The notes: generated by a model from the sequence alone, not told the origin. Numbered from the stretch's first letter, positions 44,895 through 56,240 are shown. The stretch: DNA of 64,000 bases from Chinchilla lanigera (GCF_000276665.1 NW_004955426.1:114919-178918); one strand, 5' to 3'. Program-made: numbers and translations.

Positions 44895-45162
44895 GTCTGG
44901 GCATGTGGCTTATGGTGGGGCATCCTTGAGGCTCCATCCCCTGAAAAACAAAAGAATTGTGCATTGAAGTCGTAAGTCCCAGTTCTGTTTGGAGAGGGTT
45001 CCTTAGGAGGCACGAAGGTTGAATAAAATCGAAAGGCCAGGTTCCTGCTCCGGCGACATCGGTGTTTCATGATCTTAGAAGAGACACCAGCAAGACTCCA
45101 TCCACAATCAGATGCACACACGCCGACCTAATTCCATGCAAGGACGCGTGAGAAGCGCACGG

Positions 45163-45262
45163 NNNNNNNNNNNNNNNNNNNNNNNNNNNNNNNNNNNNNN
45201 NNNNNNNNNNNNNNNNNNNNNNNNNNNNNNNNNNNNNNNNNNNNNNNNNNNNNNNNNNNNNN
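45163..45262. other. Assembly gap (100 N)
   Basis: Exactly 100 N, the usual placeholder for a gap of unknown length, inside the presumed CMBL 5' intron. Confidence 0.99.
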
Positions 45263-45727
45263 GGCTTTGATCTTAGTGTTTGCGGTGCTGGAGATCTAAT
45301 GCAGAGCCCGCACACGTTCAGTGAGCCCTCTGCTTCGGAACCGCACCCCAGCGGGATCCGGGATTTGACTGGCAGCTGTGTGCACCGAGCTGACAGCCGC
45401 GCAGGGCGGAGGAGAGGGCGCCAGATCCCCGTGCCAAGCGCCGGCCTCTCCAGCCAGGGGCAGGGGAAGGCAGCCTCACCACTCCTTCCACGGGGACCAA
45501 GGTCCAGCTAAAGTAAGAGGTCACAGAGAAGAGTACTAATTAAAAAATTTAAAAGTACAAGGTAAATACACTAATTAAAATTTTAAAATGGGTTTGGAGA
45601 AAAGAAAATATCACTCCCCTTTGGTTTATGATGAGGTCTGTGGAAAGTTCAAGGTTATGTACATATAAAGAGCAAATAACGAACATTAGTAAGGCCATTG
45701 CACATAAGCTGTACAAAAGTCAGGAGC

Positions 45728-45817
45728 GGGGCTGGGGATTTAGCTCAGCGGCAAAAGCACCTGCCTGGCATGTGCAAGGTCGTGAGTTCGGTTCCCGGTA
45801 CCAGAGAAAAAAAAAAA
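45728..45817 (+). mobile_element. ID SINE, young copy
   Basis: Perfect 15-bp target duplication acaaaagtcaggagc (45713-45727 and 45818-45832). Confidence 0.94.
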
Positions 45818-45873
45818 ACAAAAGTCAGGAGCATTCTTATCCACTGGCGATAACCAGAAAATACAGCCTTTAC

Positions 45874-46038
45874 CCCAGGTGTGGTGGCACACACCTGTAA
45901 TCCAGCACGCGGGAGGCTGAGGCAAGAGGATCATCCAGAGGTCAACGCCAGCCTGGGCTACAGAGTGAGACCCAGTCTCTCTCTCTTTTTTTTTTTTTTT
46001 TTTGAGACTCAGCCTCAAAAAGAAAAACAAAACAAAGC
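45874..46038 (+). mobile_element. B1 SINE with T-tract
   Basis: After GAGACCCAGTCTCTCTCTC there is a T-tract of about 18 bases and then a second GAGACTCAGCCTCAAAAAG end. Confidence 0.8.
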
Positions 46039-46312
46039 AAATAGAACTTTTATGTAACACCGCCCGGAATACCAATATTTATTAGATAGGAATATAATGC
46101 TAACGATAGATGCGTCAGACCATTCAAGGAAGCTTTTTAACACTAAGGACAAAAGGAGACCTAAGCAAATGAAGACATGAACATGCTAACATTAGTCATT
46201 AAAAGAATCAGAATTTAAAAAGATGACAATTTTCTTCAGATTAACCTCTAAGGTTAATGTAGTTACAACTAAAATTCCAGCAAGGGTTTTCATATTAAAA
46301 ATTAATAGTGTG

Positions 46313-46483
46313 GCCGGGTGTGGTGGCGCACGCTTGTAATCCCAGCACTCGGGAGGCTGAGGCAGGAGGATCGTTGTGAGTTCGAGACCAGCCTGGGCTC
46401 CAAAGTAAGCTCAAGGCCAGCCTGAACTGCACACTGAGACCCTGTCTCAAAAAGACAAAAAAAAAAAAAAAAAGAAAGAAAGA
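46313..46483 (+). mobile_element. B1 SINE (first of three in tandem)
   Basis: Target duplication aaaattaatagtgtggc on both sides; A and GAAA-repeat tail. Confidence 0.93.
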
Positions 46484-46498
46484 AAAATTAATAGTGTG

Positions 46499-46655
46499 GC
46501 CAGGCATGTGGCGCATGCCTGTAATCCCAGTACTTAGGAGGCTGAGGCAGGAAGAGCGTTGCAAGTTTGAGACCAGCCTGGGCTACAAAGTGAGCTCAAG
46601 GCCAGGCCGAACTGTACAGAGAGACCCTGTCTCAAAAAGACAATAAATAAATAAA
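46499..46655 (+). mobile_element. B1 SINE (second in tandem)
   Basis: Begins CAGGCATGTGGCGC directly after the duplicated target of the first copy; AAAT-repeat tail. Confidence 0.92.
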
Positions 46656-46671
46656 TAAAATTAATAAAAAT

Positions 46672-46825
46672 GCCAGGCATGGTGGCACACTCCTGTAATT
46701 CCAGCACTCGAGAGGCTGAGGCAGGAGGACTGTTGTGAGTTTGAGACTAGCCTGGGCTACAAAATGAGTTCAAGGCCAGCCTGAACGGCACAGTGAGACC
46801 CTGTCTCAAAAAGACGTAACAATAA
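46672..46825 (+). mobile_element. B1 SINE (third in tandem)
   Basis: Follows the second copy after aaaattaataaaaat; same orientation. Confidence 0.92.
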
Positions 46826-46928
46826 AATAAGTAAAAAAGAGTAAGAGACAAGAATAATGGAGATAACTGAAAGAAAATAAAGGAGGAAGCAATGGCCTTA
46901 CTAGGCAGCAAAACCTATCAAAGTAAAA

Positions 46929-47120
46929 GCCGGGCGTGGCGGCGCACACCTGTAATCCCAGCACTCCGGGAAGTTGAAGCAGGAGGATCTCAAGTTTGAG
47001 GCCAGCTTGGGCTATTTAGTAACTCAAAAAGACAATGTTTCAAAGTAAAAATAAATAAATAAATAAAAACTGGGATGTAGTTCAAAGCAAAGGCCTTGGA
47101 TTCAACCTCCAGTGCAGTAA
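46929..47120 (+). mobile_element. B1-dID heterodimer
   Basis: The B1 half ends in AAAT repeats and is followed by an ID-like GGGATGTAGTTCAAAGC ... GGATTCAACCTCCAGTG. Confidence 0.75.
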
Positions 47121-47639
47121 AAAAAATTTTTTAAACTGTTATCAGTCATGCAGAAAAGTGTGGATTGAGGGACAGCCTCGTGATACACAGTGTTGGGCGT
47201 GCTGGGCAATGGCGGCGGGTGGGGGAGACCACATAGATAAGCCCTCGCCTTGGATCTTGTCCTCACAGCGGGACGTCGCGCACGGCCGACCCGCAGGGAG
47301 GCCCAACCCAGGCGCTGGCACCGGACAGCGGGTCCTGGCTTTCCCACTGGCTCCGCTGGCCAGGCAGGAGGCCGCTGGCCAGCGCCAGGCAGGTGAGCGG
47401 CCAGGCCAGGGCCACCGCTGGGCCTGCAGGGCCAGCACAAGACAGCAGTGATGGTGTATGTATTCACCAGTATGTGAGGACATTATACTAGCCGTGATGG
47501 TGAGCAGCCACCGCACACCTTGAAGACGCTGAAAGTCTGTTCCCACGGAGAGAAAGTGCGGTCGTGGAAAGGGGGGCCGTGTGCTGGTAGAAACCCTGCA
47601 GAGCCGCCTCGCGGGGCCCAGCCAAGCGACGGGTGGAGG

Positions 47640-47830
47640 AGGCCATGTGTCTCAGTTGTCTCCTGCTGTGGGACACAGGCCTGACATCCGCAGCCTCAAG
47701 GAGGAGAGGGTTAGTCTCACGGTTGGGGGGACTCAGTCCATGGTGGGCAGCTCCAGGGCAGGAGCGTCATGGTGCGAGGGGCTGGTGCCGCGAAGCTGCT
47801 TGGTGCATGGTGGCTGGGACCCAGAGGCGG
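47640..47830 (-). mobile_element. MaLR-type LTR fragment, reverse
   Basis: gtgtctcagttgtctcctgc and later ggttagtctcacggttgg resemble the reverse 3' LTR end; strongly diverged. Confidence 0.35.
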
Positions 47831-47834
47831 GGAA

Positions 47835-47932
47835 CAGGCAGGAGGATCTCCCTGAGTATGAGACCAGGCTGGGCTACATTATGAGTTCAAGGCCAGCCTG
47901 AACTGCATAGGGAGACCCTGTCTCAAAAAAAT
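47835..47932 (+). mobile_element. B1 SINE, 5' truncated
   Basis: Right part only, GCAGGAGGATCTCCCTGAG to CTGTCTCAAAAAAATT. Confidence 0.85.
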
Positions 47933-48137
47933 TAAGCCAAATATAATATGCACATTTTATTAACAAATACACTGTAGTAAAAGTATGCATGGGTATGAAC
48001 CCCCATGGTTGCTAGGACAGGCTGGAGATTGAATTGTTTGTTACTTTGTATTTCCTTGAAAAGTTTCAGCTCCTACACAAGACAAAACCTGCTGTCTTTT
48101 GAATGCCTTTGGGGGGTGGTAATGAACACACTGCTAG

Positions 48138-48294
48138 ATTTTTTTTTTTTTTTTTTTTTGAGACAGGGTCCCACTATGCAGTTCAGGCTGGCCTTGAGCT
48201 CCCTTTGTAGCCCAGGCTGGTCTCAAACTCACAATGATCCTCTGCCTCAGCCTCCCAAGTGCTGGGATTACAGGGGTACACCACCTCGCCCAGC
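48138..48294 (-). mobile_element. B1 SINE
   Basis: Reverse copy beginning with a T-tract of about 21 bases. Confidence 0.92.
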
Positions 48295-48436
48295 AAAATA
48301 ATCAGATTTTAAGGGGGAGAAATGAGTAACCAGCTGTTCAATCAAGGACAGCACAACCCCCCTCCCCCTGGTTTTGGTTCCATCAGCTACTTAAGAGAAC
48401 TAGTATCTGTAAGGTGTCATAAAACCTCAGCATTAG

Positions 48437-48607
48437 GACGTGGTGGCCCACATCTGTAATCCCAGCACTAGGAAGGCTGAGGCAGGAGGATCGTTCTGAG
48501 TTCAAGACCAGCCTGAGCTACAAAGTGAGCTCAAGGCCAGCCTGAATTGCATAGCAAGACCCTGTCTCAAAAAGACAAAAACAAAACCAAAAAAATAAAT
48601 AAATAAA
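48437..48607 (+). mobile_element. B1 SINE
   Basis: Forward copy with AAAT-repeat tail, 140 bp from the reverse copy at 48138. Confidence 0.9.
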
Positions 48608-48693
48608 AGCTTGGCATTGGTAGAAGCACATTTTAGGCCCCTGTGCCAGTTGTTAAGAATGTGTTCCAAGGCCGACTTCCTCTCATATTGCTC

Positions 48694-48812
48694 TGTTTTG
48701 TTTTTGAGCCGAGGTCTCAACATGTAGCCCAGGCTTGCCTCAAACTCCTGGCGATCCTCCTGCCTCAGCCTCCCCAGTGCTGGGATTATAGGCGTGCACT
48801 GCCACCTGACTC
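48694..48812 (-). mobile_element. B1-like SINE
   Basis: Reverse copy lacking the internal duplication (AGGTCTCAACATGTAGCCC). Confidence 0.8.
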
Positions 48813-49465
48813 ATGGCCAGTTTATTACCTGGGCTGTCCAGTGAGGACCCAAAGACCACAGAAAATGCTGTGCTATGGTTCTGTTTACTGTCTCTCCAAT
48901 GGAGGCCCAACTCCCAAAGGAACATTTATGGCCAGGCAAGCAGCCCTCGGGAAAGATCCCAGAAGTTTGCTGACTTTAGAAAAGGAAAAGGCTGCAGCCA
49001 GCGTTGGCCCAGGCACCGCACTCAGAGCTGGGACGTCAGCCCAGACCTTCTGCGGGTGCCACCGCGGCTCGCTCACCTGCGGGTCACAGCCGAGGCCTGG
49101 TGGGCGGGGAGGCCAACTCCTCTCGGATGGCAGGGGCCGTGCTGAGCCCTTGGCCCTCGCCTGACCGCACCGTCCCCACCTGGCCTCCAAGATGCGCTCC
49201 CCGTGACACGCTTATTCCAAGATAATTTTCAGAGAACACAAGCCCCACTGCAGGCTGAGAGGACTGCACAGGGAGCATTTTCACTTTGTTGCTGGAGAGA
49301 AAGAGCCAGGCGCCTTAGCTGCCTGTCAGAAAAGTCAAATAGCACGGAGTTTATTTTGACACAGAAGAGTCAAAGAGCAGTTGTCTTTTCTTTTCTTTTT
49401 TTTTTTTTTTTTTTGGAAGAATAACTGTCTCAGGCTGATGGCAAAATATATAATCTAGTAGTCAG

Positions 49466-49575
49466 CCAGGCATGGCAGTGGCATCTGTCATCCCAGCACT
49501 CTGGGAGGCTGAGGCAGAAAGACCTCAAGTCTGAGCCCAGCCTGGGCAACTGAGAGACTTGGTGAGGCCAATTCA
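49466..49575 (+). mobile_element. B1-like (B1-dID left arm) SINE
   Basis: GCCAGGCATGGCAGTGGCATC ... GAGCCCAGCCTGGGCAACTG; no ID half seen. Confidence 0.7.
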
Positions 49576-49660
49576 TTACAAAATATGATTAAGGTACATA
49601 AGTAACAAAAGTGCCTTTCATAATATTTTTATGTTTATTATAACATTTAAAAGAGGGGAG

Positions 49661-49812
49661 GCTGGGCATGATGACACATGCCTGTAATCCTAGCACTTGG
49701 GAGGCTGAGGCAGGAGGATCGTAGCGAGTTTTGAGACCAGCCTGGGCTACAAAGTGAGCTCAAGGCCAGCCTGAACTGCATAGCGAGACCCTGTCTCGAA
49801 AAAGGCAAAAAG
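49661..49812 (+). mobile_element. B1 SINE
   Basis: Target duplication aaaagaggggag on both sides. Confidence 0.92.
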
Positions 49813-49879
49813 AAAAAAGAGGGGAGAAAAGGTAGCTGTAGGTTAGACACACTCAAGGAATGTGGCATGAAAAACAAAC

Positions 49880-50010
49880 GGAAAACCGTGTTGCACACCT
49901 TTAATTCCAGCACTCAGGAGGCTGAGGCTGGAGGCTCTCTGCGAGCTCAAGGCCAGCCTGATCTGCATAGACCCTGTCTGAAAAAGAGAAAAAAAAAAAA
50001 AAAAAAAAAA
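49880..50010 (+). mobile_element. B1 SINE, deleted
   Basis: Short right arm (CAGCCTGATCTGCATAGACC) and an A-tract of about 21 bases. Confidence 0.85.
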
Positions 50011-51042
50011 CAACCTGCAAAGTCCCAGGGTTCAACCCCCAGTACCAAAAAAAGGAGGCATCTCAACCTCCTGGCAGATCTGTGATCAGGGCTGTGATCC
50101 CCAGCCTAGCACACTTAGAGGCCCCAGGGTGGCCAGGACAAGCCCCTGCACAGGACACCAGGCAGCTCGGTCACGGCAGAGCCCACAGCGACGGGAAGCA
50201 CCTGCATGCAACACCCAGCCCCTGAGAACAGCACAACCCAACCCTGCGGCGAGCCCTGCACCCACCAGCCCGGCCCCCCGGCACCTCCACCCACGGAGCA
50301 GGACTTGGGCCCTGCAGGTCCGGCGCTGCTGCCTCCCCCGCGGCCTTCCCATCCTGACCTCGCTCTCGAGCCACTTAGGACGTTGGTTCCCCCCTTGATG
50401 AGAAGGACAGACTGCACTGCGCCCCCGCCCATCTGTGTCAAAATCGTGCTCCTACCTTGGGAGGGAAGGAGCTGGCGTCAGAGGTGTGCGGCAAAGTGTG
50501 ACCGAGGTGCGCGGCCCTGCTTTATAGGTCACAAGTCACACCTCTCCACGGGACAAAGTCCCCGCCCGCCAGAAGCAGATAAACAGGTCGTGCGGTGCAG
50601 GCTCAGGGCTCTGGACCCCTCCACGGCAGGATAACGCCGGGCCGCGCAGCCTCCTGGCTCGCGCCCACCCCTGCCCCTGGCCACGCCAAGAGCTCATCCT
50701 GGCCGCTTTATTTTAAACGGGCTCTGAAAACAACAGGTGACCTTTTCCACGGTGCAGGGACAGCAACCCCAGGACACAGTGTTAGTCAGCAAGGCCTGGG
50801 CCCGGCCCAAGTTGGACCACACGCTGTGAACTGTGCCAGGCGCCTTGGCACGGCCGGCCCACAGCTAGGATGTCACTCTGAGCAGGACCGCGCGGTCTCC
50901 CGGACCTGTGCCCAGGGGCTGAGTGCCCGTGTCTTCCTGGTGTGTGCATCACAGCTGTGCGGCCGAAATGTCCAGCCCTAGGGAAATGCCTGCAGAGACA
51001 GGGCGCCGGGCACACACCATGTTCAAGGCCAATAACCCGCGC

Positions 51043-51102
51043 CGTGTGTGTGTGCGTGTGTGTGTGTGTGCGTGTGTGTGTGTGTGCGTGTGTGCCTGTG
51101 CG
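51043..51102. repeat. (TG)n microsatellite with CG interruptions
   Basis: TGTGTGTGCG-type units adjoining the 51.1-kb CpG island. Confidence 0.95.
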
Positions 51103-51540
51103 CCCGCGGTGACTGTCACCGCGGCCTCGGGCTCGGAGGTGACTCCTGGGGCAGCGCTTGCCTAGCCGGCACAAGGCCCGGGGCAGTTCCCAGCGCAGGG
51201 AAACAGAAAGGAAAGAGCGCAGGGGGCAGGGACTGCCGGCCGCACCCGCGTAGGCGAAACCCTTCTCCCGCGCACGCCAGGCAAACGCGCGACTTCCCGC
51301 AGCGCGGACCCGCCCCGCCTGTCCCCAGCGCCCGCACCTACCCCGTCCCGCGGCCTGAGGACCCTGAGGACACCGAGCACTGCAACGCAGCGGGAGACCG
51401 GGGAGGAGCCCTGGCCACCTAGGCGGGGAGATCGGGAGCTGGGAGAGACTGGGCTGCGACCCAGATTCCTGTCTGGGAAAGCCGGGGTCACGGGAGAGGG
51501 AGGCCTCGCAGGGAGACAGCCAGCCTGGACTTCTAGGCTC
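51090..51540. promoter_or_regulatory. CpG-rich island, probable CMBL promoter
   Basis: A GC-rich block with many CG dinucleotides (GCGCGGACCC, GCGCACGCC and similar) immediately follows a TG/CG microsatellite. The assignment to CMBL is inferred from its position upstream of the gene. Confidence 0.45.
51342..51480 (-). other. CMBL: Candidate non-coding first exon of CMBL
   Basis: In human CMBL the start codon lies in exon 2, downstream of a long first intron. Here the first strong CpG-rich block upstream of the coding exons is at about 51.1-51.5 kb. It contains a good minus-strand donor, GGG followed by GTAGGT (51341-51336). The 5' limit is a guess, and no transcript evidence is available. 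Confidence 0.35.
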
Positions 51541-51679
51541 CTGGCCGGCTCCTGAGGCCTGTCATCTCGCTGCTGTGAATCACCATGAGGCTATTTTTTA
51601 AAAATAAACTACTACACATTTCACACATCACCCCACACACATACACATGTCTGAATTTTGTCTTCTGGTCCCCTCACCC

Positions 51680-51835
51680 ACGCTGGAATACCAACACTCT
51701 GGGAGGCTGAGGCAGGAAGATCACAATTTGAGCCCAACCTGAGCAACTTGCTGAGTTAGGGAGGCCCTGTCTCAAATAAGAGGAGAGCTGAGGCGGTAGC
51801 TCGGTATGAAAGCCTCGGGCTCGGGCCTGAGGGAA
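51680..51835 (+). mobile_element. B1-dID heterodimer
   Basis: B1 half ending CCTGTCTCAAATAAG, then ID-like GAGCTGAGGCGGTAGCTCGG. Confidence 0.7.
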
Positions 51836-52147
51836 GGAGGGAGCCGGAGGAAGTTCCAGAACAGTGCCGCTGGCCTCTCGCCCTCCATGGGAGGAGGAAG
51901 TGCAGCCGTCAGCGACGGAGAGGCCGAGAACTCACTCAGACTGCAAGGGGAGATTTCAGAGCAGGATGGAGTCACAGCCAGGCTGCCTCTTGGGCACAGA
52001 GGGCTCGAGGTGAGCAGTTCACAAAGTGGAGAGCCCAGGAGGGCCGGAGGCTACGAGGGGCCATAGCATGCAGCGCCCCCTGCAGACGGACGTGGCTTCC
52101 TACTGAAAGAAACTGCTATAACACTGCTTTGTCTTTTGCTTGCTTCG

Positions 52148-52290
52148 CTTTTTGAGACAGGGTCTCGCTGTGTGTTCTAGGCTGGCCTCAAACTCACAAG
52201 GTAGCCCAGGCAGGCCTCCCACTTGCAGCAACCCTCCTGCCTCAGCCTCCCAAGTGCTAGGATCACAGGCATGCACCACCACAGCTAGGT
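52148..52290 (-). mobile_element. B1 SINE
   Basis: Reverse copy, TTTTTGAGACAGGGTCTCGC start. Confidence 0.9.
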
Positions 52291-53026
52291 GTAAGACTTT
52301 GTATCTTTCACCATCTTTGTGGTGCAGTTTCTGCGGGAAGAATAAATGTGACTCGTTGCATATCGTTTTCTCCGCTTGCTAAATTTAGCTTCCTGAGCAA
52401 CTTCTGATTTAACAACACTGTTATTAATAGAAGGATATATCCACACAGACTGCTGCAGCTTGCTGCCCGCTGGTGAAGCTGTGTGCGTTTGTGCAAAGGT
52501 GACGTCTGCTCGGGAAAGAGTGCTGGGCCTGAGCACGCCGCGCAGGGCAGCAGCCTTTGTCTCCTGTGCCCTGGGCCACGGGTGACAAAGCTCACTTCTC
52601 ACAAACCCTGAGTTTTGCAGGACCGAAGCTGCGAGTGTGTGAAAGTGGCCAGCGGCCTCCTTACTCACTCCGCGTCCACACTGACCCGCAGACAGGTCCC
52701 GTGTCTTTGGACTCAGCTTCCTTAGTTATAAGACAAGGGGTTGTGCTAGGTTTGCTCCCCAAACCCCAGAAGGCACTGGAGTCCCCGGAGGGACTGGGAA
52801 ACCGCACCCTAACCCCAGTGCCTGCTGTTCTTGGGGTCCCAGTGCACCCCAAGAAGCTGAACCTCTGGGAGATCCGGCCGTGCATGTGCGATGCGTGCTG
52901 CAGGGACTCAGCTTGCGTGATGGCTACAGTGTTCTGTGTCCCAGCGCCGAAGGGCGGGGTCCACATGCAGCAGAAGGTCACAGGAGAAAGCTCAGCAGCC
53001 CGCTGGAACCCGAGAGCTAATCTTGT

Positions 53027-53452
53027 GCTGTGGCTCGAATCTCCACGGCTCCCACAGCCACATGCCTCAGCCCTCCAACTCTGGGACTATGAGCAGGTGC
53101 CGCCACGGTGAGGGTCTTCTTCCAGCTTGCCAGTGAAGGAGTTTGTCTCGGAGGTGGCTGGATCTAGGGTGTGTGACTAAACGGGTGTGGCATAGTTCTG
53201 GGTGTGGAGAACGGAAGCCTCACCCTGGGTGTGTGGCACCAATCAATAGGCTTGTATCCCAGATGGAATAAAAAGGGTTAGAAGGCTGCTGGCTGCCTCC
53301 TGCCTGCCCTGCCATGGACTGTTTCTCTTCTTGATCCACCCCGCATCCGTGGACTGAACCGCTACAAACTGCGTGCTACAATAAACCTTTTCTCCTTTAC
53401 CTTCAGGCATCAAGTATTTTGTCTCCGCAGTGAGAAAAGTAACCAAGATAGT
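53027..53452 (+). mobile_element. ERVL-MaLR-type LTR
   Basis: Runs from tgctgtggctcgaatctcc to agtaaccaaga, with gtgctacaataaacctttt (AATAAA signal) near the 3' side. Length about 425 bp fits a full MaLR LTR; non-coding. Confidence 0.6.
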
Positions 53453-53689
53453 GGGAAATCCACGGGAACAGCATCCATCCTGTGGCCTCTGACCTTCCTG
53501 ATGGAGCTGGAGCTGCTCAGGGAGCTCCCACTGCACCCCGGGAAGATACAGCAATCCGACCAGCCTGCTCCTCCTACCTGGAGCCGGAAACACACAGGAA
53601 TGGCACTCTGGGACTGAAGCCTGCCTGGACCAGTGCCACGCTACCAAGCTGCCGGAGTATGCTGCCTGTGCTTGTGCCCTGCAATCGTG

Positions 53690-53870
53690 TTTTGTTCTGA
53701 ACGCTTCTGCCCCAGATTCTGACGCCGAAAGCCTAACCCCAAAGTGAGGGTATTAGCAGGTAGGGCCTTTGGGTCACGAGCACAGACCCTGTGGAAATGG
53801 GTTAGCAGCCTGTGAGAGGAGACGCCAGACCAACTTCTTCATCTACAAGCTGGAAGAAGCCCCTCACCCT
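53690..53870 (+). mobile_element. MaLR-type LTR fragment
   Basis: agggtattagcaggtagggc ... tttgggtcacgagc ... gacgccagaccaac match the middle of such LTRs. Confidence 0.5.
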
Positions 53871-53994
53871 GGTGGCACCTGCTCATCATCCCAGAGTTGG
53901 AGGGCTGAGGCAGGAAGGCCAGCCTGGGGCTTTTTGGTTTTATTTTGTTGTTTTTTGGTTCAGAGGATTTTTGGTTTGGTTGATTGGTTTTGTT

Positions 53995-54112
53995 TTGGTT
54001 TTGTGTTGGTTTTTATTTTTGTTTTTCTGAGACAGGGTCTCACTATGCAGTTCAGGCTGGCCTTGAGCCACTTGGTAGCCTCCAGCTCTTGGTGATCCTC
54101 TTGCCTCAGCTT
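53995..54112 (-). mobile_element. B1 SINE, reverse half of an inverted pair
   Basis: TTTTTCTGAGACAGGGTCTC ... TTGCCTCAGCTTCCCACC, preceded by a GT-rich tract (53940-54020). Confidence 0.8.
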
Positions 54113-54117
54113 CCCAC

Positions 54118-54185
54118 CTGGGTACATAACAAGTTCAAGGCCAGCCTGGACTATATAGCAAGACCTTGTCTCAAAAGACAGAAGA
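54118..54185 (+). mobile_element. B1 SINE 3' fragment, forward half of an inverted pair
   Basis: CTGGGTACATAACAAGTTC ... CCTTGTCTCAAAAGAC. Confidence 0.8.
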
Positions 54186-54407
54186 AAAAGAAGGCACTCA
54201 CCAAGACCCAACCCCAAAAGGAGCCTTGGGAAGGTTTGCTGGCTCAGCCACAGGGTCTGTGCGGTTCTGTTCTAGCAGCCCCAGTGCACCAAGACCACAA
54301 AGACCGACGCCAGACCACCTTCAAACAGCCCTGCTCATAGCAGTCGGAAATCCTGGGCTCGAATTACTGACTGCGCTGGGTTTCTCTGCAATAGTGTGTA
54401 GGCAGGA

Positions 54408-54574
54408 AGCCGGGCGTGGTGGCGCACGCCTGTAATCCCAGCGCTTGGGAAGCTGAGGCAGGAGGATCGTTGTGAGTTCGAGACTAGCCTGGGCTACAAA
54501 GTGAGCTCAAGGCCAGCCTGAACTGCATAGCTGTCTCAAAAAGACAAAAATAAATAAATAAATAAATAAATAAA
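54408..54574 (+). mobile_element. B1 SINE
   Basis: Near consensus; AAAT-repeat tail of seven units. Confidence 0.92.
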
Positions 54575-54691
54575 GTATGTAGGTATCTATTTAAAAAATG
54601 ATAATAATTAAAAGAAGTCATCAAAGTGTTATGATCCAGAACAAACTGAGGACCAGCCCTAAACACAAAATCTTTCTATCCTTTATTTTTT

Positions 54692-54766
54692 TTCGTACCA
54701 GGAATCAAACTCAGGACTTTGCACTTACCGGGCAGGTGCTGTGTCACTGAGCTACAACCTCAGCCC
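54692..54766 (-). mobile_element. ID SINE
   Basis: Reverse CGTACCAGGAATCAAACTC ... GAGCTACAACCTCAGCCC. Confidence 0.85.
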
Positions 54767-54792
54767 AAATCGTTCCATCTTAAACAAAAATG

Positions 54793-54990
54793 CTAGCCAG
54801 GTATTGGGCCCACACCTGTCGTCCCAGCACTCTGGGAGGAGGAGCAGGAGGATTGCAATTTCGAGCCCAGCCCGAGCAATTTAGTGACTTAATGAGACTC
54901 AATGTCAAAATTTTTAAATAAAAAGAGCTGGGGACGCAGCTCACTGCCAGCGCCCTGGCTTCAATCCCCAACCCCTCCCCCCTCGAAAAA
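54793..54990 (+). mobile_element. B1-dID heterodimer
   Basis: B1 half with CAGCCCGAGCAATTTAGTG and ID half GAGCTGGGGACGCAGCTCAC ... GCTTCAATCCCCAACCC. Confidence 0.8.
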
Positions 54991-55680
54991 AACTAACGAA
55001 CAAAAGCTGGAGCTGCTTATGACACCCCAAATGACAGTTTCTTAGCTTCACCAATTTTAGTTTCAGATGCTCCCGGCCAATGCACACAGGAGCGAATGTT
55101 TACCCTGGACTCTTAACAAAACCGAAGTTCCCTCCTGCGGGAGCTCTGTCGGGGGTGGGGGGTGGGAGTGGTGCCTTGGTGCCGCTGTGTTCCTTGTGAG
55201 GCGCAGCCATGACTCAGCAGCCCGCCGGTTACTCTGCAGGGCGATGTTGTTATTTTATTATGCAATCAGGAACTAAATTCCAGGACCCGAGTGAGGCCAG
55301 GCGGAGCTAACAAGCAGGGCAAGGGTGAGGCTAACCAAAGGGCCGGCTAGGCTCAGCCCCCACAGATGGGCTCCTGGTCAAGGTCAGGAGGACATTCGGG
55401 GTCCCAGGGACTGGGGAGGGAACCTGAAGCGGCCCTGGGGAGCTTCCCGAGGCTCCGCTCAGGGATCCCCAGGGGACAACATTTCCCCCACCTGGCTGAC
55501 TCAGCCTTGTCAGTGCAGCGGTGCAGCGGCAGGGAGCCAGCGCGAGTCAGAGGCCTCCGGGCCGGTGCGGGCTGGGCTGGATAAAGAAGGAAGCAGCTGC
55601 TTCTGGAAGGTTTCTGGGCCAGTGAGCCGCCTAGCTCCCCCTAGACAGAAGGCCTCAGTCACTTCTCTATTTTTACCTTC

Positions 55681-55805
55681 TTTTTTTTTCTTTTGAGATA
55701 GGGTCTTACTATGTAGCCCAGGCTGGCTTCCAACCTGTGGAGATCCTCCTGCCTCAGTCTTTTGAGTGCTGGAATGGTGGGCCTGAGCCACCTCACCTGG
55801 CTACT
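55681..55805 (-). mobile_element. B1 SINE
   Basis: Reverse copy with TTTTGAGATAGGGTCTTAC. Confidence 0.85.
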
Positions 55806-56083
55806 TTTACTTTTTATTACGAAAATATACAAATTTGTGGGAAACTAAAAAGAATACGAAGCACTCCCATCACTCTCAGTTGTAGAAGAATTACGGATAT
55901 CTTATTACATTTGTTTCAACTCTTTTTCCTCTACGCTATAGGAATTACAAATAAAAGGACATTTCACTCCTTATTAATTCCATGGTAGTCAGCCTCGGGG
56001 GTCCACACCCATACCCCACTCTGCCAACAGGCGGCGCTCTGGGAGGCGGAAGGTAGGTTCTTTTATTTCTGCAGTCTCTCTTT

Positions 56084-56240
56084 ATTTGTGTGTCTTTTTG
56101 AGACAGGGTCTTGCTGTGCAGTTCAGGCTGGCCTTGAGCTCACTTTGTAGCCCAGGCTGGTCTCAAACTCACGGTGATCCTCCTGCCTCAGCCTCCCCAG
56201 TACTGGGATTACAAGCATGCACCCCCATGTCTGGCTTTCT
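56084..56240 (-). mobile_element. B1 SINE
   Basis: Reverse copy close to consensus. Confidence 0.9.

Noticed and set aside
47170..47440. Alternative CMBL promoter island
   Set aside because: It is moderately GC-rich but shorter and poorer in CG than the 51.1-kb block, with no convincing minus-strand donor.
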